64,000 nucleotides of DNA from Streptomyces huiliensis. GTDB taxonomy: Bacteria; Actinomycetota; Actinomycetes; Streptomycetales; Streptomycetaceae. Under the pieces are notes generated by a model. That model ran no database searches. It had not been told where the DNA came from and worked only from the letters and a program-made list of their open reading frames with translations. The position numbers and the translations under genes were made by a program. Shown here one piece after another: positions 7,677 through 15,846 of this stretch (within the stretch, counting starts at the first letter, position 1; each line of letters starts with the position of its first letter). The stretch lies in the NCBI RefSeq assembly GCF_020037025.1, contig NZ_JAIQLH010000006.1, forward strand, positions 1 through 64,000, in the 5' to 3' direction.

Positions 7677-8714
7677 ATGACCGGCGACAGCCCACAGAGC
7701 GGTGGCAGACCTGACGACGAGCAGGTACGGACGACGACATCACGACGGCGCCTGGTGCTGGCCACCGCCGCGCTGGTCCCCATACTGGCCGCCGCCGGCC
7801 CCGCCCGGGCCGGGACCGCCGCGCGGGAGCTGACCACCGACCCCTGCCGGCGCCGCGCGCTGATCCACCCGGCGGCCACCAGCGAGTCGGACTGGGAGGA
7901 CGTCATCGACGTCCTGGAGCACCGGGGCCGGCTGGCCGGCAACCAGGTCTACCGCATGGGCTTCCTCCGCCACGACCTGAAGGTCTCCTCGTACGGCTAC
8001 CCCCTCCAGCCGAGCCTGGGCGTCGGCTCCTTCGTCTCCTTCCTCCGCTACGAGGACGGCAAGACGATGATGATGGGCGACATGGCGGTCACCGAGCGGG
8101 AGATGCAACGCGTCATCGACATCCTCGACGCGCGCGGCATCACGCAGACCGCGATCCACAAGCACCTGCTGGCCCACGAGCCGGCGGTCTGGTGGATGCA
8201 CGTCCACGGGATGCACGACGACGCCACGTACCTGGCCGAGGCGCTCCGTTCGGCCCTGCGGGCCACCGGGACCCCGCCCGGCACCGGACTGCCCGTCAAG
8301 AAGCAGCTGGACCTGGACACCGCGGGCATCGACCGGGCGCTCGGCGCCCGGGGCGACACCGAGGGCGAGATCTACAAGATCGTCTTCGCCCGCAACGAGA
8401 CGATCGTCGACCACGACCGGGTGCTGCCCCGGATGACCGGCTCCACCACCGCGATCTCCTTCCAGCCGGTCGGGCAGCGGAAGGCGATCATCAACGGCGA
8501 CTTCGTGATGACCGCCCACGAGGTCCAGGACGTGGTCAGGGCCCTGCGGCGCGGCGGGATCGACATCGTCTCCATCCACAGCCACATGCTGACCGACGAT
8601 CCCCGCCTGTTCTTCCTGCACTTCTGGGGCGTCGGCGACGGCGTCCGCCTGGCCCGCGGGCTGCGCGCCGCGGTGGAGCGGACGAACGTCTCGGCGGCGG
8701 CGGCGCTGGGCTGA
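7677..8714 (+). CDS. Secreted DUF1259 (LppY/LpqO family) protein
   Basis: A 345-residue protein with a twin-arginine-like signal (SRRRLVLATAALVPILAAA, around residues 22-42). After it come two homologous DUF1259 modules: MGFLRHDLKVS to WMHVHGMHDDATYLAEAL and YKIVFARNETIVDH to FLHFWGVGDGVRLARGL. Each module repeats the histidine-rich pattern HxHLLxxEPAVWWMHxHG or HSHMLTDDPRLFFLHFWG, suggesting a metal site. Mycobacterial relatives are lipoproteins; here no lipobox cysteine is seen, so the protein is probably secreted. GGAGGTG precedes the ATG at 7677. Confidence 0.9.
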   Translation: MTGDSPQSGGRPDDEQVRTTTSRRRLVLATAALVPILAAAGPARAGTAARELTTDPCRRRALIHPAATSESDWEDVIDVLEHRGRLAGNQVYRMGFLRHDLKVSSYGYPLQPSLGVGSFVSFLRYEDGKTMMMGDMAVTEREMQRVIDILDARGITQTAIHKHLLAHEPAVWWMHVHGMHDDATYLAEALRSALRATGTPPGTGLPVKKQLDLDTAGIDRALGARGDTEGEIYKIVFARNETIVDHDRVLPRMTGSTTAISFQPVGQRKAIINGDFVMTAHEVQDVVRALRRGGIDIVSIHSHMLTDDPRLFFLHFWGVGDGVRLARGLRAAVERTNVSAAAALG

Positions 8715-8735
8715 CGGCGGTCCCGGGTACGGGAA

Positions 8736-8763
8736 AGGGCCGCCTCGTCCAGCGGGCGGCCCT
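8736..8763 (+). terminator. Terminator-like hairpin after the DUF1259 gene
   Basis: AGGGCCGCC (8736-8744) and GGCGGCCCT (8755-8763) form a perfect 9-bp stem 22 bases after the stop codon. A T6 run occurs only about 35 bases later. It is likely to end the DUF1259 transcript. Confidence 0.55.
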
Positions 8764-8859
8764 GACGCCCGCGGCGTGGCGGGCTAGATCGTTTTTTCGA
8801 CGGATCGCTCGTGTGGGGCGGGTGGGATCAGAGGCAGCCGGCGCAACGGCGGTCTCCGG

Positions 8860-9267
8860 TCAGGTGCGAACGTCCCGCTGCTGCACTTCCTTGAGCACGT
8901 TCGCCACGGTCACGAAGTCGTTGTCCACATGGAGGACGGTGTGACCGTGATGCACCGCCGTTGCGCACACCAGCAGGTCGATGGCGGCCGCGGACCGGTG
9001 CTGCCCGTGCTGCGTGAGTTTGTACTGGGCGGTGTCGACCCAGCGCCAGGCGTTCTTCGGGACGGGTGAGAGCCGGCACAGGGCGTCCAGCTCTTCGGCC
9101 AGTTCGTCGCGGTGCACTGGGCCGGTGGCCGAGTACAGGAACTCGACTCTCGTGGGCTCGCAGATGTGGAACACCCCGGCGGCGATGTGCCCTTCCCAGG
9201 GGCGCAACGCTCCCGGGGTGCGGAAGAGGTGCCAGAGGGCGGAGGTGTCGAGGAGATAGGTGATCAC
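8860..9267 (-). CDS. vapC: VapC-type PIN-domain toxin
   Basis: A 135-residue PIN-domain RNase. The opening YLLDTSALW carries the first metal-binding aspartate (D7), and later acidic residues lie in IDLLVCATA and HVDNDF. VapC toxins cleave RNA, often tRNA. The GTG start overlaps the antitoxin stop in a GTGA junction, the usual coupled arrangement. It lies about 550 bases from a tRNA cluster. It is a complete-length member with no sign of inactivation. Confidence 0.92.
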   Translation of the reverse strand: MITYLLDTSALWHLFRTPGALRPWEGHIAAGVFHICEPTRVEFLYSATGPVHRDELAEELDALCRLSPVPKNAWRWVDTAQYKLTQHGQHRSAAAIDLLVCATAVHHGHTVLHVDNDFVTVANVLKEVQQRDVRT

Positions 9268-9497
9268 TCGAAAGCCGCCTGCCGAGCCCGCTTGGCTGCC
9301 GCGTGCGCAGCTACTGCCGCCTCGAACTCGCCTTGCTCACCCCGTGCGGCCAGCTTTTCGGCGGCGTCGAGCCTCTTGACGCGGGCCACGTAGTCGCGCA
9401 GGGCCGCGTTGACGGTCTCCTTCTTGGTGGATGCGCCCATCAGCCGCATGGCTTCGGCCAGGGCTTCGTCGTCGAGGTCGATCTGGGTTACGGACAT
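9264..9497 (-). CDS. vapB: VapB-type antitoxin
   Basis: A 77-residue protein whose N-terminus MSVTQIDLDDEALAEAM is a ribbon-helix-helix DNA-binding domain. A charged, alanine-rich helical tail follows (residues 40-77) that would wrap VapC. I chose ATG at 9497, because GAGGTGG precedes it; a TTG seven codons earlier lacks a site. The antitoxin should neutralise VapC and, with it, repress its own promoter, where a repeat ATGTAT-N9-ATACAT lies at 9527-9547. Confidence 0.88.
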   Translation of the reverse strand: MSVTQIDLDDEALAEAMRLMGASTKKETVNAALRDYVARVKRLDAAEKLAARGEQGEFEAAVAAHAAAKRARQAAFE

Positions 9498-9526
9498 GCT
9501 GACCACCTCACTCAGCAACCAACTCT

Positions 9527-9547
9527 ATGTATGCATCCAAGATACAT
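9527..9547. promoter_or_regulatory. Candidate vapBC operator
   Basis: ATGTAT (9527-9532) and ATACAT (9542-9547) form an inverted repeat with a 9-base spacer, 30 bases upstream of the vapB start. Ribbon-helix-helix antitoxins typically bind such repeats to autoregulate. The role is inferred from position. Confidence 0.5.
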
Positions 9548-9720
9548 CGCCAACATGCCGCTCCGGCCGAACAATCCGCACCGGCCACATCCTGAGATCG
9601 CAATTCAGCCACACAAACCACTACATGCGCCCCAGATCGATCAACTAGATCTTGTGCATGCACATACGGGCGACTCGGACGGCGTTCCGTCCCCGCCCCG
9701 TCCCCGCCCCGTCCCCGGGG
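9548..9720. other. Intergenic region, AT-richer than the surroundings
   Basis: No gene is supported here. The stretch 9520-9660 has a visibly lower G+C content than the rest of the window and contains a perfect 12-bp palindrome, TGTGCATGCACA (9653-9664). It then passes into a short CCCCGTCCCCGCCCCGTCCCC repeat (about 9690-9715) before the tRNA terminator. The composition suggests that the vapBC promoter region was acquired. Confidence 0.5.
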
Positions 9721-9726
9721 ACGACA

Positions 9727-9757
9727 AAGGGCCGCCACCGACGAGGTGGCGACCCTT
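9727..9757 (-). terminator. Rho-independent terminator of the CAU tRNA
   Basis: On the minus strand, AAGGG-N2-GCCACC pairs with GGTGGC-N2-CCCTT (arms 9727-9739 and 9745-9757), followed by TTTGT. It lies 50 bases downstream of the tRNA 3' end. Confidence 0.75.
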
Positions 9758-9806
9758 CAGAGCGTGAAATCGCAGGCCAGAACGTTTGTTCACTCCTACC
9801 GCGAAG

Positions 9807-9880
9807 TGGGGCGGGTGGGACTCGAACCCACGACCGACGGATTATGAGTCCGCTGCTCTAACCGGCTGAGCTACCGCCCC
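9807..9880 (-). tRNA. tRNA with CAU anticodon, probably tRNA-Ile2 (lysidine type)
   Basis: A 74-base cloverleaf with acceptor stem GGGGCGG/CCGCCCC, discriminator A and no encoded CCA. The anticodon stem GCGGA/TCCGT encloses the loop CTCATAA, giving anticodon CAT. The T-arm and variable region (CGGTCG, then GTGGGTTCGAGTCCCAC) resemble bacterial tRNA-Ile2 more than elongator tRNA-Met, but elongator Met cannot be ruled out by eye. It is not an initiator, since the acceptor begins with a full pair. Confidence 0.9.
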
Positions 9881-10038
9881 GTTCACGGCGCGTCGCGCAC
9901 ATCTGTGCGCGCCGTCTGCCGCAGCATAGCCGCTCATACGATCTGTTGCCCCGGTGGGGGCACATCGTGTGACCAGCCTGACCTTGAGGACTTCGGGCGG
10001 GGCGCGATGGTTCCCGTCCGGCGGGAAATCCCGGCATG

Positions 10039-10063
10039 AAAAAAGGACCCCCGCAGGGGTCCT
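10039..10063 (-). terminator. Rho-independent terminator of the tRNA-Asn array
   Basis: AGGACCCC (10044-10051) and GGGGTCCT (10056-10063) form a perfect 8-bp stem with a CGCA loop. On the minus strand it is followed by a run of six T. It lies 12 bases past the last tRNA-Asn and is one of the few classical terminators in the window. Confidence 0.85.
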
Positions 10064-10074
10064 CTTCCCGATGG

Positions 10075-10147
10075 CTCCTCCGACTGGACTCGAACCAGTA
10101 ACCTGCCGGTTAACAGCCGGCTGCTCTGCCAATTGAGCTACAGAGGA
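10075..10147 (-). tRNA. tRNA-Asn(GTT), copy 5 in transcription order (last)
   Basis: A 73-base tRNA with anticodon GTT in the loop CTGTTAA. The acceptor stem is TCCTCTG/CGGAGGA, with a T:A pair at position 4, and the discriminator is G. It is the last member of a five-gene tandem array read on the minus strand. Confidence 0.97.
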
Positions 10148-10152
10148 TCGAG

Positions 10153-10225
10153 CTCCCCCGACTGGACTCGAACCAGTAACCTGCCGGTTAACAGCCGGCT
10201 GCTCTGCCAATTGAGCTACAGAGGA
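10153..10225 (-). tRNA. tRNA-Asn(GTT), copy 4
   Basis: Identical body to the other copies. The acceptor stem is TCCTCTG/CGGGGGA, giving a T:G wobble at pair 4. A 5-base spacer (CTCGA) separates it from the next copy. Confidence 0.97.
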
Positions 10226-10230
10226 TCGAG

Positions 10231-10303
10231 CTCCCCCGACTGGACTCGAACCAGTAACCTGCCGGTTAACAGCCGGCTGCTCTGCCAATTGAGCTACAGA
10301 GGA
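10231..10303 (-). tRNA. tRNA-Asn(GTT), copy 3
   Basis: Identical to copies 2 and 4, including the T:G wobble at acceptor pair 4 and the 5-base spacers on both sides. It is the central member of the 78-bp-period array. Confidence 0.97.
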
Positions 10304-10308
10304 TCGAG

Positions 10309-10381
10309 CTCCCCCGACTGGACTCGAACCAGTAACCTGCCGGTTAACAGCCGGCTGCTCTGCCAATTGAGCTACAGAGGA
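10309..10381 (-). tRNA. tRNA-Asn(GTT), copy 2
   Basis: Identical to copies 3 and 4. The acceptor stem is TCCTCTG/CGGGGGA with a T:G wobble at pair 4. Confidence 0.97.
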
Positions 10382-10386
10382 TCGAG

Positions 10387-10459
10387 CTCCCCCGACTGGA
10401 CTCGAACCAGTAACCTGCCGGTTAACAGCCGGCTGCTCTGCCAATTGAGCTACAGGGGA
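10387..10459 (-). tRNA. tRNA-Asn(GTT), copy 1 in transcription order (first)
   Basis: Anticodon GTT. The acceptor stem is TCCCCTG/CGGGGGA, with a C:G pair at position 4, the best matched stem with this 3' strand. It is transcribed first. The upstream minus-strand sequence holds TAATGT near 10525-10530, a possible -10 element, but no confident promoter can be drawn. Confidence 0.97.
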
Positions 10460-10666
10460 CTGTGGCGTGCCTCGAATGCGTCTTCGTCCGGTCTCCCGGG
10501 CGGCGTGCGCTCGCTGCGAGACATACATTAGCGCAAGCAGGGGGGTGCTCCGCCAATCGGTACTCCCGGAGTGACCTCCGGGTACGCAGGGTAGGCGGCG
10601 GACACAGCCCGGCAGGGGCCCGCGAGGCCGCGGGTTCCACGGGATCCGAGGGAAGGATGGGGTGCG

Positions 10667-10954
10667 ATGCGCTACCGGCTGACGTTCCTCGCCGGCGCCG
10701 CCACGGGCTACGTGCTCGGCGCGCGGGCGGGCCGCGAGCGGTACGAGGAGCTGCGCAAGGGGGTGCGGCGGATCGCGCAGAATCCGGCCGTGCGCAACAC
10801 CGCGGAGACGGCGGCGGTGAACGGCAGGTCCCTGGCCGGCCGTGCGCTGGGCAAGGTGGGCGACCGGGTCCCCGGCTCGGTGAAGGAGCGGGTCCGCTCG
10901 CTGCGCGAGCAGCGGAGTCCCGACGAGGACGAGTGGGGCACCAGCAACACCTGA
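10667..10954 (+). CDS. YtxH-like small protein
   Basis: A 95-residue protein. A short glycine/alanine-rich hydrophobic N-terminus (LTFLAGAATGYVLGARAGRERYEEL) is followed by a basic helical tail. This pattern of a GYVLGARAGRERYE motif after one membrane segment is common in actinobacterial YtxH-domain proteins, whose role is not established. It is transcribed away from the tRNA array and followed 42 bases later by the sugar kinase gene. GGAAGG lies upstream of the ATG. Confidence 0.8.
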   Translation: MRYRLTFLAGAATGYVLGARAGRERYEELRKGVRRIAQNPAVRNTAETAAVNGRSLAGRALGKVGDRVPGSVKERVRSLREQRSPDEDEWGTSNT

Positions 10955-10996
10955 CCGGATGCGGGCCGGCGGCGGCGGTTTGGCATCATCCTCGGC

Positions 10997-12427
10997 ATGG
11001 GCATAGTCGCGGGGCTGGACAGTTCCACCGAGAGCACACGGATCGTCGTCTGCGACGCGGACACGGGGGCCGTGCTCCGGCAGGGGTACGCGCCGCATCC
11101 CCCGTCCGCCGCCGAGGGCGATCCCCAGGCGTGGCTGATCTCACTCGGCGAGGCCGCCGCCGGCGGGCTGCTGGAGGGCGTCCAGGCCATCGGCGTCTCG
11201 GCGCAGCAGCACGGGCTGCTCACGCTGGACGCCGGCGGCGTCCTCGTCCGCCCGGCGCTGCTGGGCAACGACAAGCGGGCGCAGCCGGCCGCCGCCGACC
11301 TGACCGACGCGCTGGGCGGCCGGGCCGCCTGGGCGGAGGCCGTCGGAACGGTGCCGCAGTCCGCCATGTCCGTCGCCAAGCTCCGCTGGCTGGCCAGGAA
11401 CGAGCCCGAGTCGGCCACCCGCACCGCCATGCTGCTCCAGCCGCACGAGTGGCTGGTGTGGCAGCTGCTGGGCCGGCCGGCGCGCCGGACCACCGACCGG
11501 GGGGCCGCCTCGGCCACCGGCTACTGGTCCGCCGCCACCGGCCAGTGGCGCCCCGACCTGGTCGAACTGGCGCTGGGCCACCAGGCGGCGCTCCCCGACG
11601 TCCTCGCGCCCGCCGAACCGGCCGGGCACACCCCCGAGGGCCTGCTGATCTCCGCCGGCACCGGCGAGACCATGGCCGCCGCCTTCGGCCTCGGCGTGGG
11701 CCCGGGCGACGCGGTGATCTCGCTGGGCGCCTCCGGCTCCGTCTTCGCCGTCCACCACCAGGCGCTGAGCGACCCCTCCGGCACCATCACCTCGTTCGCC
11801 GACGCCACCGGCATGCACCTGCCCGTCGTCCACACCCTCAACGCCGTCCGGGTGCTGCGCGGCACGGCCGAGCTGCTGGGCACCGACCTGGCCGGGCTCT
11901 CGGAGCGGGCACTGCTCTCGTCCTGGGGCTCGTACGGGCTGGTGCTGCTGCCGTACCTGGAGGGCGAACGCACCCCGCACCTGCCGCACACCGCCGGGAC
12001 GCTGGCCGGGCTGCGGCGCGAGAGCATGAAGCCCGAGCACCTGGCACGGGCCGCCTTCGAGGGGATGCTGTGCGGGCTCGCGGACGCGCTGGACGTGCTG
12101 CGCGGGCGCGGTGTCGTGGTGCGCCGGGTGTTCCTGCTGGGCGCGGCGGCGGAGCTGCCGGCCGTGCAGGCGCTGGCGCCCGCCCTGTTCGGGGCGCAGG
12201 TCGTCGTGCCCCAGCCGGCCGACTACGCGGCGCTGGGCGCGGCCCGGCAGGCCGCCTGGGCGCTGGGGGTGCGGAACGGCGTGCTGTCCCCGCAGGAGCC
12301 GCCGCGCTGGCCGCAGGGGGCCGGGCAGGCGTTCGATCCGGGTGAGGACCTGCCGTCGGGCCAGGCGGTGCGGCAGCAGTACGCGACGGTGCGCGAGCAG
12401 ACGCATCCGGGGGCGTTCGGACAGTAG
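10997..12427 (+). CDS. xylB: FGGY carbohydrate kinase, xylulokinase-like
   Basis: A 476-residue kinase. The N-terminal phosphate-binding loop is GLDSSTESTRIVVCD, GVSAQQHGLL follows, and the C-terminal FGGY half has ISLGASGSVFAV, PYLEGERTPH and FLLGAAAELPAVQ. These fit xylulokinase, which phosphorylates D-xylulose in the cytoplasm; other pentulose substrates are possible. No isomerase gene is adjacent, so the sugar assignment rests on family resemblance. It converges on the sigma-factor gene with a 9-base gap. Confidence 0.88.
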   Translation: MGIVAGLDSSTESTRIVVCDADTGAVLRQGYAPHPPSAAEGDPQAWLISLGEAAAGGLLEGVQAIGVSAQQHGLLTLDAGGVLVRPALLGNDKRAQPAAADLTDALGGRAAWAEAVGTVPQSAMSVAKLRWLARNEPESATRTAMLLQPHEWLVWQLLGRPARRTTDRGAASATGYWSAATGQWRPDLVELALGHQAALPDVLAPAEPAGHTPEGLLISAGTGETMAAAFGLGVGPGDAVISLGASGSVFAVHHQALSDPSGTITSFADATGMHLPVVHTLNAVRVLRGTAELLGTDLAGLSERALLSSWGSYGLVLLPYLEGERTPHLPHTAGTLAGLRRESMKPEHLARAAFEGMLCGLADALDVLRGRGVVVRRVFLLGAAAELPAVQALAPALFGAQVVVPQPADYAALGAARQAAWALGVRNGVLSPQEPPRWPQGAGQAFDPGEDLPSGQAVRQQYATVREQTHPGAFGQ

Positions 12428-12436
12428 CGCGCGGTA

Positions 12437-13519
12437 TCAGTCCAGGTAGCCGCGCAGCTGGTCGGCGAAGGCGTGGTCCCGGAGCTTGTTGAGGGTCTTG
12501 GACTCGATCTGCCGGATCCGCTCCCGGGTGACGCCGAATATCCGGCCGATCTCCTCCAGCGTCCGCGGCCTGCCGTCCACCAGCCCGTAGCGCAGCTGCA
12601 CCACCTTGCGCTCGCGCTCGCCCAGCGTGGACAGGACCGCCTCCAGGTGCTCGCGCAGCAGGAGGAAGGCCGCGGACTCGACGGGCGAGGCGGCGTCCCC
12701 GTCCTCGATGAGGTCGCCGAGCGCGACGTCGTCCTCCTCGCCGACCGGCGCGTGCAGGGACACCGGCTCCTGGGCCAGCCGCAGCACCTCGCTGACCCGC
12801 TCCTCGGAGAGGTCGAGGTAGACGGCGACCTCCTCGGCCGTCGGCTCGCTGCCGCGCTCCTGGAGCATGCGGCGCTGCACCCGGACGACGCGGTTGATCA
12901 GCTCGACGACGTGCACCGGGACGCGGATCGTCCGCGCCTGGTCGGCCAGGGCCCGGGACATGGCCTGGCGGATCCACCACGTCGCGTACGTCGAGAACTT
13001 GTAGCCCCGCGCGTAGTCGAACTTCTCGACCGCCCTGATGAGGCCGAGGTTGCCCTCCTGGACGAGGTCGAGCATGGTCAGGCCGCGTCCGATGTAGCGC
13101 TTGGCGACGGAGACGACCAGGCGCAGGTTGGCCTCGATGAGGCGGCGCTTGGCCATCCGGCCCAGGACCACGAGCCGGTCGAGGTCGAGCGCCAGGCAGG
13201 TGTCCAGGTCGGGGTCGTTCGACAGCTTCTCCTCGGCGAACAGCCCGGCCTCCACCCGGCGGGCCAGCTCCACCTCCTCGGCCGCGGTGAGCAGCGGGAT
13301 GCGGCCGATCTCGCGGAGGTACTGGCGGAAGAGGTCCGAGGAGGGGCCGCCCGACTCGGCTGCGCGCCGGTCGCGGTCGCGGTCGCGGTCCGGCACCGGC
13401 TCGGGGCCCGGCCCCGGCTCGTCGGCCAGGCTCTCGGGTGGTGGTGGTCCGGGCTGCCGCGGAACGGCCCCTACGGGGTCGGCCAGGGCCTCGGGGAGGG
13501 TAGGGGTCCGGGTCTGCAC
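12437..13519 (-). CDS. hrdA: Principal-like group 2 RNA polymerase sigma factor (HrdA-type)
   Basis: A 360-residue sigma-70 protein. It shows region 1.2 ([25 protein letters not shown]), region 2 ([40 protein letters not shown]), region 3 and region 4 ([19 protein letters not shown]). There is no long acidic N-terminal extension as in HrdB. I chose GTG at 13519, because GGAGG sits 8 bases before it. HrdA rather than HrdC or HrdD is inferred from the dnaG-dgt neighbourhood, recalled from S. coelicolor. The gene lies downstream of dnaG on the same strand, behind a palindromic repeat. Confidence 0.88.
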   Translation of the reverse strand: MQTRTPTLPEALADPVGAVPRQPGPPPPESLADEPGPGPEPVPDRDRDRDRRAAESGGPSSDLFRQYLREIGRIPLLTAAEEVELARRVEAGLFAEEKLSNDPDLDTCLALDLDRLVVLGRMAKRRLIEANLRLVVSVAKRYIGRGLTMLDLVQEGNLGLIRAVEKFDYARGYKFSTYATWWIRQAMSRALADQARTIRVPVHVVELINRVVRVQRRMLQERGSEPTAEEVAVYLDLSEERVSEVLRLAQEPVSLHAPVGEEDDVALGDLIEDGDAASPVESAAFLLLREHLEAVLSTLGERERKVVQLRYGLVDGRPRTLEEIGRIFGVTRERIRQIESKTLNKLRDHAFADQLRGYLD

Positions 13520-13658
13520 GGGGGCGACCTCCAGGGTGATCGCTGCTCTGGGCAGAGGCTCGGCGCGGCGGCGGCACCGCCCACCAGTGTGGGGCACGAC
13601 GTGGCTCCGCCACGAGGGTCGTGCGGCCACTTTCTGTGGTCGGAGGGTGACCCTGCGG
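13520..13658. other. Leader region of the sigma-factor gene
   Basis: Between the sigma-factor start and the palindromic repeat I see no gene. The ribosome-binding site CCTCC (plus strand, 13528-13532) belongs to the sigma gene. A promoter could lie around 13560-13655, but no confident -10/-35 pair is visible. Confidence 0.4.
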
Positions 13659-13862
13659 GGGCTGTGCCCCGGTCCCGCCCCTTCGCCGATTCCTGGGGGC
13701 AAGCCCCCAGCCCCCCGAAACCGCGCTCCGCGCGGTTGTCCTCAATCGCCGGACGGGCTGAATCAGCCCGTCCGGCGATTGAGGACAGCGCCCGATGGGC
13801 GCTTTGGGGGCGCGGGGGCTTGCCCCCGCAAGAAACGGTGAAAGGGCGGGACCGGGGCGAAA
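13659..13862. repeat. Dispersed palindromic repeat, copy A (two arms)
   Basis: Two inverted arms meet at 13762. The inner 25 bases on each side (13737-13761 and 13763-13787) are perfectly complementary around one base and contain the core CAGCCCGTCCGGCG. The outer parts carry GGGGGCTTGCCCCC-type hairpins and end in GGGCGGGACCGGGGC. It lies 16 bases beyond the dnaG stop, so it probably acts as a terminator or mRNA 3'-end structure. Related copies occur at 22545, 25455 and 36960. Confidence 0.85.
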
Positions 13863-13877
13863 CCCCGCCCGTCAGGG

Positions 13878-15785
13878 CTAAAGCGCCGCAGCCCCCCGCT
13901 CCTGCAGCGCCTTCCCGTACTGCTGGAGCACCCACAACTCGTTCTGCACCGCGGCGAGATGATCCGGCGCCGACTGCGCGCCGAGCCGCACCAGACTCCC
14001 CTGAACCTCCCGCACCCGCCGCTCCACGGCCCGCAGCCGCACCTGCACCAGCTGCTGCCCGGCATAGATCTCGTCCACCGTCTTGGCGTGGATCGACTCG
14101 ACGGCGAGCTCGGTGATCATGGAGCGGACGGTGTCGTCGGGAGCGGCGTCCCGCACACGAGTGAGGTAGTCGCCGTCGGCCAGAGCGACGCCCCCGGCCG
14201 TCTCGATCGCCCGGCGGACCACCGCGTACGGCGGAGCGGTGAACTCGTCCTCGCCGTAGGCGTCGAAGGCGGGGGCGACCAGGTCCGGCCGCTGGAGGGC
14301 GAGCTTGAGGAGCTCGCGCTCCGTGCGGTGGGCGGGGCTGCGGAGGTTGAGGGCGGGCCCGCGGGATGCCGGGGGCGCGGCCGGCCCGGCGGCGGGAGCC
14401 GGGGCCGCCGCGCGAGCGGCAGGGCGGGAGCGCCCGTCGCCGCGCGCCTCCCGCTCACGAGCCCACCGCGCGAGCTGCCCCACCCTCAGCACGACGAACT
14501 GCGTGTCGAGAATCCCCAGCAGCCCGGCCAGCCGCACGGCGTACTGGTGGCGGATGGAGCTGTCCTTGATCCCCGCGACGATGGGGGCGGCTTCCTCCAG
14601 GGCCGCCGCCTGCCCCTCGGGGGCGTCCACGTCGTGCCGGGCGACGACGGAGCGGAGGGCGAACTCGAAGAGCGGCGTGCTCTCCTCGATCAGCTGCCGC
14701 ACCGCGTCGTCGCCCTTGTCGAGCCGGAGCTCGCAGGGGTCCATCCCGCCGGGGGTGACCGCGATGTTGGTGTGGGCGGCGAACTTCTGGTCGTCCTCGA
14801 AGGCGCGCAGGGCGGCCCGCTGCCCGGCCGCGTCGCCGTCGAAAGTGAAGATCACCTTGGCCCGCGAGTTGTCCATCAGCAGCCGGCGGAGGATCTTGAC
14901 GTGCTCGCCGGCGAAGGCGGTGCCGCAGGTGGCGATGGCGGTGGTGACGCCGGCCAGGTGGCAGGCCATCACGTCGGTGTAGCCCTCGACGACGACCGCG
15001 CGGTTGCCCTTGGCGATGTCCTTCTTGGCGAGGTCGATGCCGTAGAGGACGTGGGACTTGCGGTAGATCGGCGTCTCGGGGGTGTTGAGGTACTTGGGGC
15101 CGTTGTCGTCGTCGCGGAGCTTGCGCGCGCCGAAGCCGACGACGTCGCCGGTGATGTCCCGGATGGGCCACATCAGGCGGCCGCGGAAGCGGTCGATGGG
15201 CCCGCGCCGGCCGTCCTGGGAGAGGCCGGAGAGGATCAGCTCCTTGTCGGTGAAGCCGCGGCCGCGCAGGAACCGGGTGAGGTGGTCCCAGCCGGCCGGG
15301 CTGTAGCCGACGCCGAAGTGCCGGGCGGCGGCCTGGTCGAAGCCGCGGCCGGCCAGGAAGGCCCGGCCGATCTCGGCCTCGGCGCCGTCCAGCTGCTCGG
15401 CGTAGAACTGCGCCGCGACCTTGTGCGCCTCGACCAGCCGGGTGCGCTCGCCCTGCTGGCGGCCGGGCGTGTAGCCGCCCTCCTCGTAGCGCAGGGTGAT
15501 GCCGGCCTGGGCGGCGAGCCGCTCGATGGTCTCGGTGAACGACAGGTGGTCGATCTTCATCACGAAGTCGACCGTGTCCCCGCCCTCCTGGCAGCCGAAG
15601 CAGTGGTACAGCCCCTTGGCCGGGCTGACGTGGAAGGACGGGGACTTCTCGTCGTGGAACGGGCAGAGGCCCTTGAGGTTGCCGCCGCCGGCGTTGCGCA
15701 GCTGGAGGTATTCGGACACGACGGCGTCGATCGGGACGGCGTCCCGGACCGCCTTCACATCGTCATCGTTGATCCTGCCTGCCAC
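13878..15785 (-). CDS. dnaG: DNA primase
   Basis: A 635-residue primase. An N-terminal CHC2 zinc-binding domain holds C41-x2-H44 and C62-x2-C65. The TOPRIM core has VVVEGYTDVMACH and IFTFDGDAAGQ, and a C-terminal helicase-binding domain starts after an alanine/proline-rich linker (about residues 430-465). It makes the RNA primers for replication. GTG at 15785 gives the standard N-terminus AGRINDDDV. It is separated from the downstream sigma gene by the palindromic repeat, so co-transcription is possible but not certain. Confidence 0.97.
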   Translation of the reverse strand: MAGRINDDDVKAVRDAVPIDAVVSEYLQLRNAGGGNLKGLCPFHDEKSPSFHVSPAKGLYHCFGCQEGGDTVDFVMKIDHLSFTETIERLAAQAGITLRYEEGGYTPGRQQGERTRLVEAHKVAAQFYAEQLDGAEAEIGRAFLAGRGFDQAAARHFGVGYSPAGWDHLTRFLRGRGFTDKELILSGLSQDGRRGPIDRFRGRLMWPIRDITGDVVGFGARKLRDDDNGPKYLNTPETPIYRKSHVLYGIDLAKKDIAKGNRAVVVEGYTDVMACHLAGVTTAIATCGTAFAGEHVKILRRLLMDNSRAKVIFTFDGDAAGQRAALRAFEDDQKFAAHTNIAVTPGGMDPCELRLDKGDDAVRQLIEESTPLFEFALRSVVARHDVDAPEGQAAALEEAAPIVAGIKDSSIRHQYAVRLAGLLGILDTQFVVLRVGQLARWAREREARGDGRSRPAARAAAPAPAAGPAAPPASRGPALNLRSPAHRTERELLKLALQRPDLVAPAFDAYGEDEFTAPPYAVVRRAIETAGGVALADGDYLTRVRDAAPDDTVRSMITELAVESIHAKTVDEIYAGQQLVQVRLRAVERRVREVQGSLVRLGAQSAPDHLAAVQNELWVLQQYGKALQERGAAAL

Positions 15786-15846
15786 GCGTGAAGTCTACTG
15801 GCGGCCGCCGACACGCCGGCCCGCGGTCCGGAGGATCAGGGGAATC

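Noticed and set aside
9807..10459. Integrated element attached to a tRNA
   Set aside because: No integrase gene and no tRNA 3'-end duplicate (att site) was found next to the cluster.
13659..13862. Insertion sequence or integrase remnant
   Set aside because: No transposase frame and no flanking target duplication; the element is a palindromic intergenic repeat.
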